Source: Cellulosilyticum lentocellum DSM 5427 | Lineage (GTDB): Bacteria; Bacillota; Clostridia; Lachnospirales; Cellulosilyticaceae | Assembly: GCF_000178835.2 (NCBI RefSeq) | Contig: NC_015275.1 | Coordinates: forward strand, 703,001 to 767,000 | Reading direction: 5' to 3' | Length of the DNA: 64,000 nucleotides | In this document: positions 26,719 to 35,185 of the stretch, piece after piece | Numbering within the stretch: the stretch's first letter is position 1 | How the letters are laid out: each line of letters begins with the position of its first letter | The notes under the pieces: model-generated | The model's database searches: none | Told to the model about the DNA's origin: nothing | The model's input: only the letters and a program-made list of their open reading frames with translations | Position numbers and translations under genes: made by a program

Positions 26719-27140
26719 GGATGTTTATGAGAAATACGTCTGAGAGAAAATGAGTGGGTATGGGTGCCTTCCGTTGTTCCGGTTCACATTTTTTGAAGCA
26801 CTAAGTTCACTTATTTAGATGAACGGCAGAACTCACTTCGTTCAAACAGCTGCCTAAAACCCATCTAAAGCGTTCACTAAGTGCTTCTAAAAAATGCTCC
26901 CAAGTCACTACTTCAGGCACCCATACCCACTCATTTTCACAAACGTTATTGACCTCATAAACGTCCGAGACAGTGAAGCAGTGTGGAAAGAAGACGTAAC
27001 AACAATTGGTAACTTGTACGCAATTTAAAAACACTTAGAACCGGGAGCAGATGCCTAGAGCAATAATGTATCAAGCTTCCTATAAGTCTGTTTTGCCAAG
27101 AAGTAGCTAAGTAGGGAAGCTAGAGAGCTTACTCTTTTTT
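26719..27140 (+). ncRNA. Large structured non-coding RNA candidate, copy A
   Basis: No credible gene lies in 26598-27351. Nested pairing is extensive: 26719-26731 with 26954-26966 (one T-G pair); a perfect 23-bp stem, 26747-26769 with 26915-26937; TTTTTTGAAGCAC with GTGCTTCTAAAAAA; TTTAGATG with CATCTAAA; GGCAG with CTGCC. A later AGCTTCC/GGAAGCT stem leads to a small hairpin and TTTTTT at 27135-27140, a plausible end. Copy B keeps the same architecture with compensating base changes. TTGACA occurs at 26692-26697 but no good -10 box follows. The strand is inferred from the terminator-like end. Confidence 0.6.
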
Positions 27141-27212
27141 CTTGAAAACACTTAAGAGAGGTAGCTTTATGCATTATCCTCTCGTTTCCTCCCAGCAGCA
27201 TTTCTCATAAAC
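26719..27212 (+). repeat. Dispersed repeat unit A (structured RNA plus downstream motif)
   Basis: Shared with 39289-40250. Beyond the RNA-like part, GAGAGGTAGCTTTATGCATT (from 27156) matches GAGAGTGGCTTTACGCGTTA (from 40125). GTTTATGAGAAAT at 26723-26735 has an exact inverted partner at 27200-27212, which may mark the unit's ends. Confidence 0.55.
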
Positions 27213-27351
27213 GATTAGACTGATTTCTATTTATAATATAGACTTAATAGTTAAAAAGTATTATTGACGATGGGATAGTTGTAAGCATATTTGCAAATGG
27301 CTTTATGCTAGAGAAAATAGTTAACAATTGTGTAGGTGTTAATAAAAAATT

Positions 27352-28350
27352 CTATATGTAAGAATAGTACTCCAGTTTTCGGATTTCCCAATCTATAGAT
27401 TCACCTATATCAGGTTGAGATGGCTTGCTGTGAAATATCTCATTAGCATAAGTTTTTTCTAATGAACCGATGTCGAGACCACAGACTTTGGAGATATAGG
27501 CTAAATTGGCTCTTTCTTTTACTAGATGGCTAATTGCAGCTTTCATAATTGGTTCGATTGGATATGTTCTTGTTTTGTCTGGAATTTTAAATATTTGTTG
27601 ATCCTTTATAAAGGAACAAAACCAAGTGTTTAGAACTTCAGCTCTAAAGGTTGATCCAGCAATATATTTAAATATTTTATCTTGTCCTCGTATGGCTTCA
27701 TTAGATTCACTTTTTGCTAGTTCCAATACAAGTTTTAAATCTCGTCTCAAAGAATTAGGAATTGAAATTTTCACTTCATTCACAGTTACAGTTCTTAAGT
27801 CTTGGCTAAAGTTAGAGTATTTTAAATTGCATATTACTTGTCTTTTTGCTGGTGCAATTAGAGTGAGTTTAATAACTAGTCGTAATACAGACCAATGAAG
27901 ATATCTTTTTTTGTTATTTATTCCTTCCAATGAAGAATACTCTACTTCTAAACAATCATCTAATTTTGAGAGAATATCTTTTATAGTATTCATATGAAAT
28001 ATTTCTCTTGAAACTTTTTGAGCTAAGTTAAATTCGTCTGTTAAGCTGTTCTTGTACTCTTCATAATTCATTTGTGAAAAAATATCAGGTGATTTACCTG
28101 CTTCAAGTAAGTAATCATAAAAGTTCTTAAAGGACTCCAAATACGATTCCATAGTTTTTATTTTTGTTAAAACTTCAGATTCAACATAGTATCCTATACA
28201 ATTACGAATGTCATCTAAATCAATATTATTTGGTGTATTACTCTTGTTAATGAACTTTAAATAATCAATAAGTTTATTTACTTGATTTTTATACCTATCC
28301 CCCTTAGCTTTCAAGTATTCATTACGCCATCCTTCCATTATAGTAGGCAT
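27352..28350 (-). CDS. Divergent tyrosine-recombinase-like protein
   Basis: 332 aa. The N-terminal part (about 1-110) resembles a SAM-like core-binding domain (MESYLESFKNFYDYLLEAG). The C-terminal part has TLIAPAKRQVICNLKYSNF where integrases carry the first catalytic Arg, and LAYISKVCGLDIGSLEKTYA where they end in the nucleophilic Tyr. The HxxR block is not recognisable (PIMKAAISHLVKE stands there), so activity is doubtful. Start: ATG with AAGGAG upstream. It faces the structured repeat A, about 140 bases away. No phage genes adjoin. The call rests on pattern similarity only. Confidence 0.45.
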   Translation of the reverse strand: MPTIMEGWRNEYLKAKGDRYKNQVNKLIDYLKFINKSNTPNNIDLDDIRNCIGYYVESEVLTKIKTMESYLESFKNFYDYLLEAGKSPDIFSQMNYEEYKNSLTDEFNLAQKVSREIFHMNTIKDILSKLDDCLEVEYSSLEGINNKKRYLHWSVLRLVIKLTLIAPAKRQVICNLKYSNFSQDLRTVTVNEVKISIPNSLRRDLKLVLELAKSESNEAIRGQDKIFKYIAGSTFRAEVLNTWFCSFIKDQQIFKIPDKTRTYPIEPIMKAAISHLVKERANLAYISKVCGLDIGSLEKTYANEIFHSKPSQPDIGESIDWEIRKLEYYSYI

Positions 28351-28414
28351 ACTAACTCAACTCCTTATTCTTATGATTATAAAATTGAGAAAAACAAAAA
28401 TATTAATACAAATA

Positions 28415-28442
28415 AATATATCATAGTTGTAATTTTTATCAA
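28415..28442 (-). promoter_or_regulatory. Possible promoter for the recombinase-like gene
   Basis: On the minus strand TTGATA (28442-28437), a 16-base spacer, and TATATT (28420-28415), about 65 bases before the start codon. The remaining bases of the 28351-28623 gap are AT-rich with no other clear signal. Confidence 0.4.
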
Positions 28443-28623
28443 TACAAAACACAATAAAGTTAGCATTTTAATTAATACTGACTAAGATGAATTTCTATAA
28501 AGTATTGGAAATAAAGGGATTTATAATTGTGTTAAAAAATTGTAGTGATGACTATTGGGATTTTTAATGAAAATAGAAGTTATTAAGTTTGATATAGTAA
28601 GAGCAGACTTTAGGAGAAGTTGA

Positions 28624-28672
28624 ACATATAAAAAATACATCCTGATGCAGTTAGGATGTATTTTTTATATGT
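28624..28672. terminator. Bidirectional terminator hairpin
   Basis: A perfect 20-bp stem (28624-28643 with 28653-28672), with A runs on one arm and T runs on the other. It can end the minus-strand MFS transcript and any plus-strand transcription. Confidence 0.88.
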
Positions 28673-28715
28673 TTTCTATTTAAAATTTTATATCTATAGA
28701 AAATCAATCAGTGCT

Positions 28716-29912
28716 TTATGAGTTATGTATTTGTTGCCTGCTTATAAGCATACAGATTATTACGCCTATAATCAATAAGACAGGAAAGACAGTCGCAGCA
28801 ATAATACCTACCCTAAGATTGTCATTAAACAGACTAGATACTGTACCTACAACAGTTGGTCCAATAGAGCATCCCACATCCCCGGCTAGTGCTAAAAAAG
28901 CGAACATAGCTGTTCCACCTCTTTTAATTTTAGCAGATGACATGCTAAATGTTCCAGGCCAAAGAATACCAACAGCTAAGCCACATATGCCGCACCCAAT
29001 TAGGCTTAATATAGGTAGTGGGGACAGTGAAATAATAAGATAACTTAAAAAGCAAAGAATCCCACTACCTAGCATCATTTTTTCTAGATTTATTTTTTCT
29101 CCCCATTTACCATACAAGGTTCTTGAGAGTCCCATCATAATGGCAAAGAACATAGGTCCTGCTAAGTCTCCAATAAACTTATTTACTTCAAGTCCTTTTT
29201 CAGCAAAAGTTGAAGCCCATTGACTAACAGCTTGTTCACTTGCTCCAGCACATATCATTAAAAGCATCATATTCCAAAAGATTTTTTTAGAAAACATTTC
29301 TTTTAAGGTGAGTCCATTCTCATTATCTTCAATTAAATGAGAAACAGGTACCTTTGCAAAGAAAAAGGTATTAAGTACAGGGATAATAGCCCATAGAAGA
29401 GCTAGTACCTTCCAAGCTGAAGTGCCAAACAAAGTGAAAAATAAGGTTGATAGTAAAACTACTCCCACATGACCCCAACAATAGAAGGAATGTAATAGAC
29501 TCATGGCAGCTTCTTTATTATCTGTGGGACAAGCTTCTACAATAGGACTTATAAGTACTTCAATAAGGCCACCGCCAACAGCATAAATCATAACTGAAAT
29601 CATCAATCCTATAAAAGGATCACTAAAAACTTCTGGCAGTATAGTAAGCGATATAAGGCCTAAAGCAGAAAAAATATGGGCAATAATCACAGAAGCCTTG
29701 TAACCGATTTTATCTATAAATCCTGTTGACAATAAATCAATGACTAATTGTATTCCAAAATTAAAGGTTACTAAAAAAGTAATTTTAGAAATGGGTATAT
29801 CATATAGTGATTGAAAAGTTAAAAATAATAAAGGTATAAAGTTATTAATAATGGCCTGAACGATATAGCCAGTGAATGAAGCATACATCGTGTGCTTATA
29901 CTGAAAATTCAT
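28716..29912 (-). CDS. Major facilitator superfamily transporter
   Basis: 398 aa from the ATG at 29912, which has AAAGGAG six bases upstream; an ATG 27 bases earlier lacks a site. About 12 membrane helices are visible. DKIGYK after helix 2-3 fits the MFS loop signature, and helix 4-5 carries YAVGGGLIEVLISPIVEACP. The best fit is the sugar-efflux or fucose-permease-like branch, but the substrate is unknown. It is monocistronic and ends at a bidirectional terminator. Confidence 0.83.
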   Translation of the reverse strand: MNFQYKHTMYASFTGYIVQAIINNFIPLLFLTFQSLYDIPISKITFLVTFNFGIQLVIDLLSTGFIDKIGYKASVIIAHIFSALGLISLTILPEVFSDPFIGLMISVMIYAVGGGLIEVLISPIVEACPTDNKEAAMSLLHSFYCWGHVGVVLLSTLFFTLFGTSAWKVLALLWAIIPVLNTFFFAKVPVSHLIEDNENGLTLKEMFSKKIFWNMMLLMICAGASEQAVSQWASTFAEKGLEVNKFIGDLAGPMFFAIMMGLSRTLYGKWGEKINLEKMMLGSGILCFLSYLIISLSPLPILSLIGCGICGLAVGILWPGTFSMSSAKIKRGGTAMFAFLALAGDVGCSIGPTVVGTVSSLFNDNLRVGIIAATVFPVLLIIGVIICMLISRQQIHNS

Positions 29913-30091
29913 ATTGCTCTCCTTTAAAAACAAAGTCATGATTTCATTATATAGTATTTTTCTTATTATTTTTGCGGTTTTTATAAATCCTATAGTATAT
30001 TACCGGTAAATTATAAAAGTTATAGTATATTCATCTTTAAGAAATTTATAGATCAAAAGAATTAGTCTTTAGTAGCCCTTATTCTTTATTC

Positions 30092-30209
30092 TATAATGAG
30101 GTTAAGGTGTTTTTGTGATGAGAGAGATGATATGCTAAGGACATCATATCAGAGGAGGAAATGTCTTATGATTACACCAGTTCAAATGTGTTCTTATTCT
30201 ATTCAATAA
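30092..30209 (+). promoter_or_regulatory. Leader of the DUF1062 gene with possible small upstream reading frame
   Basis: The 29913-30296 gap holds a TATAAT at 30092-30097 (weak -35 TTAGTA at 30069) and then AGAGGAGG at 30151-30158. That strong ribosome site serves no long gene. It precedes ATG 30168 (13 codons, MITPVQMCSYSIQ) or ATG 30161 (26 codons), both ending before the real gene at 30297. GATATG/CATATC can pair just upstream. A leader peptide or decayed gene start are equally possible. Confidence 0.3.
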
Positions 30210-30296
30210 TAAGCTGTATGAAAATAGGAATACATTTTTAAATTAAAATAAAAAATCTTATATTTTTGTGCGGCTTCATAAAAAAAGGAGCACAAG

Positions 30297-30872
30297 ATGC
30301 AAGAGATTATTAGATGGAAGGTTATACCTATCAATGAACCCAATGTAATAAGGAATTGTTCTAAATGTGGAGGAAAGGCACACTTTGAAAATAGTAAAAA
30401 ATTTAGAGTGAATGCTAATCAAAGTAAATTAGATGTTTGGCTTATCTACCAGTGTAAAAAGTGTAAGACAACATGGAATATGACTATTTTGTCAAGAGTT
30501 AATCCAAAAGAAATACCCAATAATCAGTATAAACGGTTTATAGATAATGATAAGGAGCTTGCAAGATTTTACGCATTTGATGCAGATACTCATAGAAGAA
30601 ATGGTTCAATTCTAGATTACCATGAAATAGAATATACAATAGAAGGAAAAACACTGGATATACAAGCATTGGAAGAAAAGGTAACCATACTTCTGGAATG
30701 TGAAGAAGTATTTACTATACGCATGGATAAAGTATTAAGTAGGCAATTGGAGATATCTAGAGCCCAAGTTAGAAGTTTAGCAGAAAAAGGTATATTAAGT
30801 AGTAGGGAAGAAAAGAAATTATGGAAGTCTAAGTTAAAAAGCGAAATGTATATAGACATCCTACCACAGTAA
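30297..30872 (+). CDS. DUF1062 protein with N-terminal zinc ribbon
   Basis: 191 aa. A zinc ribbon is formed by CSKCGG (about 21) and CKKCKTTWN (about 53). The block KFRVNANQSKLDVWLIYQC between them is the family signature. The C-terminal half (about 140-190) is basic and has an S4-like flavour (LSRQLEISRAQVRSLAEKG), suggesting RNA binding. Function is not established. Start follows AAAAAAGGAGC. It stands alone with its own terminator. Confidence 0.82.
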   Translation: MQEIIRWKVIPINEPNVIRNCSKCGGKAHFENSKKFRVNANQSKLDVWLIYQCKKCKTTWNMTILSRVNPKEIPNNQYKRFIDNDKELARFYAFDADTHRRNGSILDYHEIEYTIEGKTLDIQALEEKVTILLECEEVFTIRMDKVLSRQLEISRAQVRSLAEKGILSSREEKKLWKSKLKSEMYIDILPQ

Positions 30873-30928
30873 TAAGAAACACAGAGATAAAGCTTTTTCT
30901 GTATTTTTATATGAGTGAAATACATATT

Positions 30929-30966
30929 AAAAAGCACGTTTTAGTATAGGCTAGTACGTGCTTTTT
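30929..30966 (+). terminator. Intrinsic terminator (DUF1062 gene, also usable by asd)
   Basis: AAAAAGCACGT pairs perfectly with ACGTGCTTTTT. It lies between convergent genes and works on either strand. Confidence 0.85.
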
Positions 30967-31021
30967 AAATTTCATAATATAAAATAGTTTCTCTCAGAAG
31001 GATTATAAATGATGGAGATAA

Positions 31022-32113
31022 CTAAAGTGATTTTGCAAAGAGATAGCCAGTAGCTACTAGATATTCAGCAGATAATACACCACCTCCAGCAGCACCTCTT
31101 AATGTGTTGTGAGATAAGCAAACAAATTTATAGTCAAATACAGTATCAGCTCTAAGCCTACCAATGGTAATACCCATCCCTTTTCCAAAGTTCCTATCTA
31201 ATTTTGTTTGTGGTCTGTTTTCTTCTTCCATATAGCATAAAAACTTTTCAGGGGAGCTAGGTAGATTTTTGGCCAGTGGATTGAATTCATAATGATTAAG
31301 AGCTTCTAAGATTTCTTCTTTAGTAGGCTTTTTCTTGAAATTCACATAAACAGCAGCTAGGTGACCATCTGAAACAGGTACTCTTAAACACTGAGTTGTA
31401 ATGAGTGGTGAATTGGAATTAACAATCTTACCATTTTGAACACTTCCCCATATTTTATGAGGCTCTTGTTCACTTTTTTCTTCTTCACCAGGTATAAAAG
31501 GAATGACATTGTCTAGGATTTCAGGACATTCTTTGAAGGATTTTCCAGAGCCAGATATGGCTTGATAAGTACAAGCTAGAATAGTTTCTGGTTCAAAAGC
31601 CATTAAAGCTGAAAGTGGTGGCACATAGCTTTGAATAGAGCAATTAGGTTTGACAACGATAAAGCCTCTTTTTGTACCAAGGCGCTTTTTTTGTGAGTCA
31701 ATAACTGCGATATGATGTCCATTAATTTCAGGAATGAGCATAGGTACATCCTCTACATAGCGGTTAGCTGAGTTATTAGAGATGACAGGAATTTCAGCTT
31801 TGGCATAAGCTTCTTCTAAAGCTTTAGTTGCAGCTTTATCTAATGAAATAGCGCAGAAGATAAAATCCACTTTTTGACTAATAAGGTCTATCTGTTCACC
31901 ATCTTCTACCATCATTTGCTTATATTTTTCAGGAATAGGAACAGACATTTTCCAGCGGTCTTTAATAGCATCCTCATAAGGCTTACCGGCAGATTGTTTG
32001 CTAGCTGCTAAAACAGTAACTTCAAACCAAGGATGATTTTCTAAAAGTAAGAGAAAGCGTTGACCTACCATACCAGTAGCGCCGATGATACCTACTTGTA
32101 ATTTTTGTTTCAT
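31022..32113 (-). CDS. asd: Aspartate-semialdehyde dehydrogenase
   Basis: 363 aa from the ATG at 32113, preceded by AAGGAGG; an upstream ATG at 32161 would add 16 residues without a ribosome site. It reduces aspartyl phosphate to the semialdehyde, the branch point for lysine/diaminopimelate, threonine and methionine. Visible are the NADP-binding GIIGATGMVGQRF at the N terminus, catalytic Cys158 in KPNCSIQ, and ISGSGKSF. The sequence is of the archaeal/fungal-like Asd class common in clostridia. A LysR gene diverges from its promoter region. Confidence 0.94.
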   Translation of the reverse strand: MKQKLQVGIIGATGMVGQRFLLLLENHPWFEVTVLAASKQSAGKPYEDAIKDRWKMSVPIPEKYKQMMVEDGEQIDLISQKVDFIFCAISLDKAATKALEEAYAKAEIPVISNNSANRYVEDVPMLIPEINGHHIAVIDSQKKRLGTKRGFIVVKPNCSIQSYVPPLSALMAFEPETILACTYQAISGSGKSFKECPEILDNVIPFIPGEEEKSEQEPHKIWGSVQNGKIVNSNSPLITTQCLRVPVSDGHLAAVYVNFKKKPTKEEILEALNHYEFNPLAKNLPSSPEKFLCYMEEENRPQTKLDRNFGKGMGITIGRLRADTVFDYKFVCLSHNTLRGAAGGGVLSAEYLVATGYLFAKSL

Positions 32114-32255
32114 TTCACAAACCTCCTTAATGAATGATTGAATTTTCTTTTTTATTAGCATATGATAAAATCAAACATTAGTAAAATTGATAATATAGAT
32201 AATATCATTCGATTTTTTTGAACTATAGAAACTTCATTAATAGGAGGTTGGTCTT

Positions 32256-33137
32256 ATGGATTTAAAGCAGCTGAATACCTTTCTGATGATTAGTAAATTG
32301 CAAAGCTTTACAAAAGCAGCAGATACACTTAATTATGCTCAGTCTTCTGTAACTACTCAAATTAAGTTGTTAGAAGAAGAGTTAGGTGTAAAGTTATTTG
32401 AGAGGATTGGAAAGAATATATCATTGACACATGATGGTAAGAAGCTTATTCCTTATGCACAGCAAATGCTGAAGCTCTCTACAGATATTAAAAATAATAT
32501 TAGTGAAGATGAGTACCCAAAAGGTGTTTTGACCATTGGCGTAGCAGAATCTTTGTGTGTCATACGCTTGCCAGAGATTATTAAGGAATATAGAAAACTA
32601 TATCCAGAAGTGGAGATAGCCCTTAAATTTGGAAGTTGTGCAGATTTTAGACGCTATTTAAATGATAATCTAATAGATGTAGCTTTTTCGTTAGGAGCCA
32701 AAATTGATGGAGGTGAATTTATTTCTGAGATAGAAAGAGATGAATCGATGCTACTTTTAGCTTATCCAGGTCATCATTTATTAGAAAAAGAAAAGATTCT
32801 TCCAGAAGATTTAGAAGGAGAGTCACTTATTTTAACAGAAGTGGGTTGTAGCTACAGAGCAGCCTTTGAACGCATTTTAAAAGATGAGGGGATTAGTCCT
32901 CGTATCACTCTAGAATCAGGTAGTGTTCATGCTATTAAACAATTTACTATGAGTGGATTAGGCATATCATTACTCCCTCGAGTAGCAGTTGAAGAAGAGG
33001 TAAAAAGTGGTAAGTTAATACCACTAAAATGGCAAGGGGCAGAATTTGAAATAGTTTCACAGGTTTTATATCATAAAAATAAATGGATCTCACCGGCGTT
33101 AGATGCGTTTATTAATTTGTGCAAAGAGATGTTATAA
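32256..33137 (+). CDS. LysR-family transcriptional regulator
   Basis: 293 aa. The N-terminal winged helix (about 2-60) reads LKQLNTFLMISKLQSFTKAA then QSSVTTQIKLLEEELGVKLF. The rest (about 90-290) is the periplasmic-binding-like effector domain. The 142-base gap to asd includes GATAATATAGATAATATC, an A/T-rich imperfect dyad of the kind LysR proteins bind; it could serve both genes. The ligand is unknown; CysB/CbbR-type relatives sense metabolites. Start follows TAGGAGG. Confidence 0.88.
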   Translation: MDLKQLNTFLMISKLQSFTKAADTLNYAQSSVTTQIKLLEEELGVKLFERIGKNISLTHDGKKLIPYAQQMLKLSTDIKNNISEDEYPKGVLTIGVAESLCVIRLPEIIKEYRKLYPEVEIALKFGSCADFRRYLNDNLIDVAFSLGAKIDGGEFISEIERDESMLLLAYPGHHLLEKEKILPEDLEGESLILTEVGCSYRAAFERILKDEGISPRITLESGSVHAIKQFTMSGLGISLLPRVAVEEEVKSGKLIPLKWQGAEFEIVSQVLYHKNKWISPALDAFINLCKEML

Positions 33138-33285
33138 GTAAGTTGGTTTTTAATTTTGTGCAGCATTAAGTATGAAATAAACATTAATTAAAAAAGAACA
33201 TAGTAATAGCTCCTCAGACCAATATGATATGTTTTACTGTGCTTAAAATAGCAAAATATAAAATCTAGGGTTTCAAAACAGAAGA

Positions 33286-34200
33286 CTAAAGAAATTTTTT
33301 CTTTTTACAAATCCAAATACTTAAGCAAATAATAGCTAAGCTGATGGCAATAACAAGAGGATAACCATACTTCCATCTTAATTCAGGCATATAAGTAAAA
33401 TTCATACCATACCAACCCGCAATTAAAGTAAGTGGCAAAAAGATAGTAGTTACTACAGTTAAAATCCTCATGGTATTATTTTGTTTAATATCTATTTGGG
33501 ATTGATATTCTTCTCTTACCTGAAGGGCATATTCTCTTAGCATTTGTACATTACTTTGAAGACGACTGACTCTCCTTGTAAAAAAGTCAAAAAGTCTTAG
33601 GTTATGTTCGTTAAAGAAATCATTTTCATTTTCTCCCAAGACCTCTCCTACCTCTACAAGTTGTGAGTAATAGTAATGAAGTGTTAGAAGTTCTTTTCTA
33701 AAATCCATAAGCGTATGATTAAAATGAGTAATTTCTCCATTCAAAATGGTAGATTCCATCTTAGCAATTCTATTTTCAAGTTCCTCTAAATAAAGCAAAT
33801 CCTTATCAATAAGGAGTTCCAAAAAATTACTAAAGAAAGTCTCCAAGGTAGGCGTATCCCAAGTTCTGGTATGACTCATTTTTTCAAGTAAAGCTTTGAC
33901 TAAATCGCTATCATCCACAAAGACAATGCCATCCTTGTGAATATAATAGATAAAGCGCTTTTTTTGTTTAGAGTTTTGTTTTGAGGGTATACAAAAGGTT
34001 CCTAACATATAATCAGCATAGTTTTCTAATTTGCATAAATGAATATTTGCATAGCTCTTAAAACTTTCTGCATGCACACTAGAAGTAGCACCACTAGTTT
34101 GCCACTCCTTTAATGTCACTATTTGTACGGTCTTTACGGTTAAATCCCCTTGTGGCTTATCTTCTAAAGGTACAAGCCGTTCTTTAATCATATAATACAT
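33286..34200 (-). CDS. CorA-family divalent metal transporter
   Basis: 304 aa. The N-terminal soluble domain ends in a long helix region (about 130-240). Two C-terminal membrane helices follow (about 243-263 and 278-297), with the pore signature YGMNF between them. This is the CorA layout for Mg2+ (or Co2+/Ni2+) uptake. A basic KKKKFL tail ends the protein. Start at 34200 has AGGTGA five bases upstream. Confidence 0.9.
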   Translation of the reverse strand: MYYMIKERLVPLEDKPQGDLTVKTVQIVTLKEWQTSGATSSVHAESFKSYANIHLCKLENYADYMLGTFCIPSKQNSKQKKRFIYYIHKDGIVFVDDSDLVKALLEKMSHTRTWDTPTLETFFSNFLELLIDKDLLYLEELENRIAKMESTILNGEITHFNHTLMDFRKELLTLHYYYSQLVEVGEVLGENENDFFNEHNLRLFDFFTRRVSRLQSNVQMLREYALQVREEYQSQIDIKQNNTMRILTVVTTIFLPLTLIAGWYGMNFTYMPELRWKYGYPLVIAISLAIICLSIWICKKKKFL

Positions 34201-34439
34201 TAACTCACCTGATTTCTCGATTGTTCATTGTTTTTCCACCATAAACGCTTAACTCTTCATTTATACTTCTCACTCTTCAGACTTCCTAATTTTTATTTTA
34301 TCACTTTCTAGAAAAAAGGATACCTTATAAAATTTAGGCATCTAATACAAAAAATAAAGGTATTCAAAAGTATAACAGGAATTTCATCTGCTGAGTATAG
34401 AAAGAATAGCGACTGAGCAAAATAAATCTTAAAAAGTAG

Positions 34440-34468
34440 TTGACATATGTAATGGGATGGTGTATATT
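34440..34468 (+). promoter_or_regulatory. Promoter of the 5S rRNA-tRNA-Gly unit
   Basis: TTGACA (34440-34445), a 17-base spacer and TATATT (34463-34468). Downstream, GTCGTC...GACGAC (34476-34496) forms a leader hairpin just before the 5S gene, a possible processing site. Confidence 0.8.
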
Positions 34469-34501
34469 TAAATAGTCGTCAAGAGAAATGACGACGAAAT
34501 T

Positions 34502-34618
34502 TCTGGTGATGATGCGCTTAAGGGAAACACCCGTTTCCATTCCGAACACGTAGGTTAAGACTTAAGCGGCTGATGGTACTTGTCGGGAGACTGACTGGGA
34601 GAGTAAGTGGTTGCCAGA
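34502..34618 (+). rRNA. rrf: 5S ribosomal RNA, free-standing
   Basis: 117 bases beginning TCTGGTG and ending CCAGA, so the terminal helix closes. It has the conserved CCCGTTTCCATTCCGAACAC loop and the GGGAGA region. No 16S or 23S gene is present on either side; the unit has its own promoter and continues into a tRNA-Gly gene six bases later. Confidence 0.93.
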
Positions 34619-34623
34619 TTTAT

Positions 34624-34696
34624 GCGCGAGTGGCTCAGTTGGTAGAGCATCTCCTTGCCAAGGAGAGGGTCGCGGGTTCGAGTCCCGTCTCGCGCT
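34624..34696 (+). tRNA. tRNA-Gly (anticodon GCC)
   Basis: 73 bases with acceptor stem GCGCGAG/CTCGCGC and T discriminator. The anticodon loop TTGCCAA lies between CTCC and GGAG, and the T loop is GGTTCGAGTCC. No CCA is encoded. It is co-transcribed with the 5S gene. Confidence 0.95.
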
Positions 34697-34703
34697 TATG
34701 AAA

Positions 34704-34730
34704 CCCCTTGAATTTCAAGGGATTTTTTTT
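34704..34730 (+). terminator. Intrinsic terminator of the 5S-tRNA-Gly unit
   Basis: CCCTTGA/TCAAGGG with a three-base loop, followed by eight T. Confidence 0.88.
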
Positions 34731-35185
34731 GTGCAGATACATAATTTATGGCATAGTTAATCAAGACTCATTTCCGCTATTTGCTCGTATGTTAGAAAAA
34801 GCAGAAACTCATCTATGAAATTTAATTCTTTCTCCCTTTCTCTTGTACTTTTAACATTTCTTTAAATTCACCACTTTTATACAGATAGAAATAAAACTTG
34901 ATTTAATAGGGTTAGTATCAAAACATAATACCTTTTATGAAATACAGAAAACAAATGAAAATATTCAGAAGTTTAACTTGAGTTTGGATTAATTAGCTGA
35001 TATATTTTAAGTATAATAAGGAAAGGATGTGATTGGTATGTTTAAAAAATATAGCATTGTTGTTGAGGTGGCATTAGGATAAAGCCGATGGCATCTTGAC
35101 CATTTTTTAACCGCCTTAGGTTGTTATTCTTTTGCCTCCTTCAACTATGAAGATCAAAAAATAACAATAATGGGAGGTTCTGCAA
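34731..35185. other. Gap with possible minus-strand gene remnant and leader
   Basis: No intact gene. On the minus strand, 34925 to 34757 reads as KSGEFKEMLKVQEK in one frame and ELNFIDEFLLFLTYEQIAEM in another before a stop, which looks like a frameshifted protein tail; the family is unknown. From 35038 a 14-codon plus-strand frame (MFKKYSIVVEVALG) follows AAAGGATG and stops early. The methyltransferase ribosome site, GGGAGG, closes the gap. Confidence 0.3.

Noticed and set aside
26807-27034. 75-codon minus-strand frame inside repeat A
   Set aside because: Explained by the inverted arms of the structured repeat; no ribosome site and no counterpart in copy B.
27352-28350. Prophage integrase marking a prophage
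   Set aside because: No capsid, terminase, portal or lysis genes are nearby, and the catalytic HxxR is not seen.
28567-28623. 18-codon frame (MKIEVIKFDIVRADF...) resembling a toxin start
   Set aside because: No ribosome site, too short, and it stops before the terminator; no partner gene.
34364-34549. 61-codon minus-strand frame overlapping the 5S promoter and gene
   Set aside because: It runs antisense through the 5S rRNA start and has no ribosome site.
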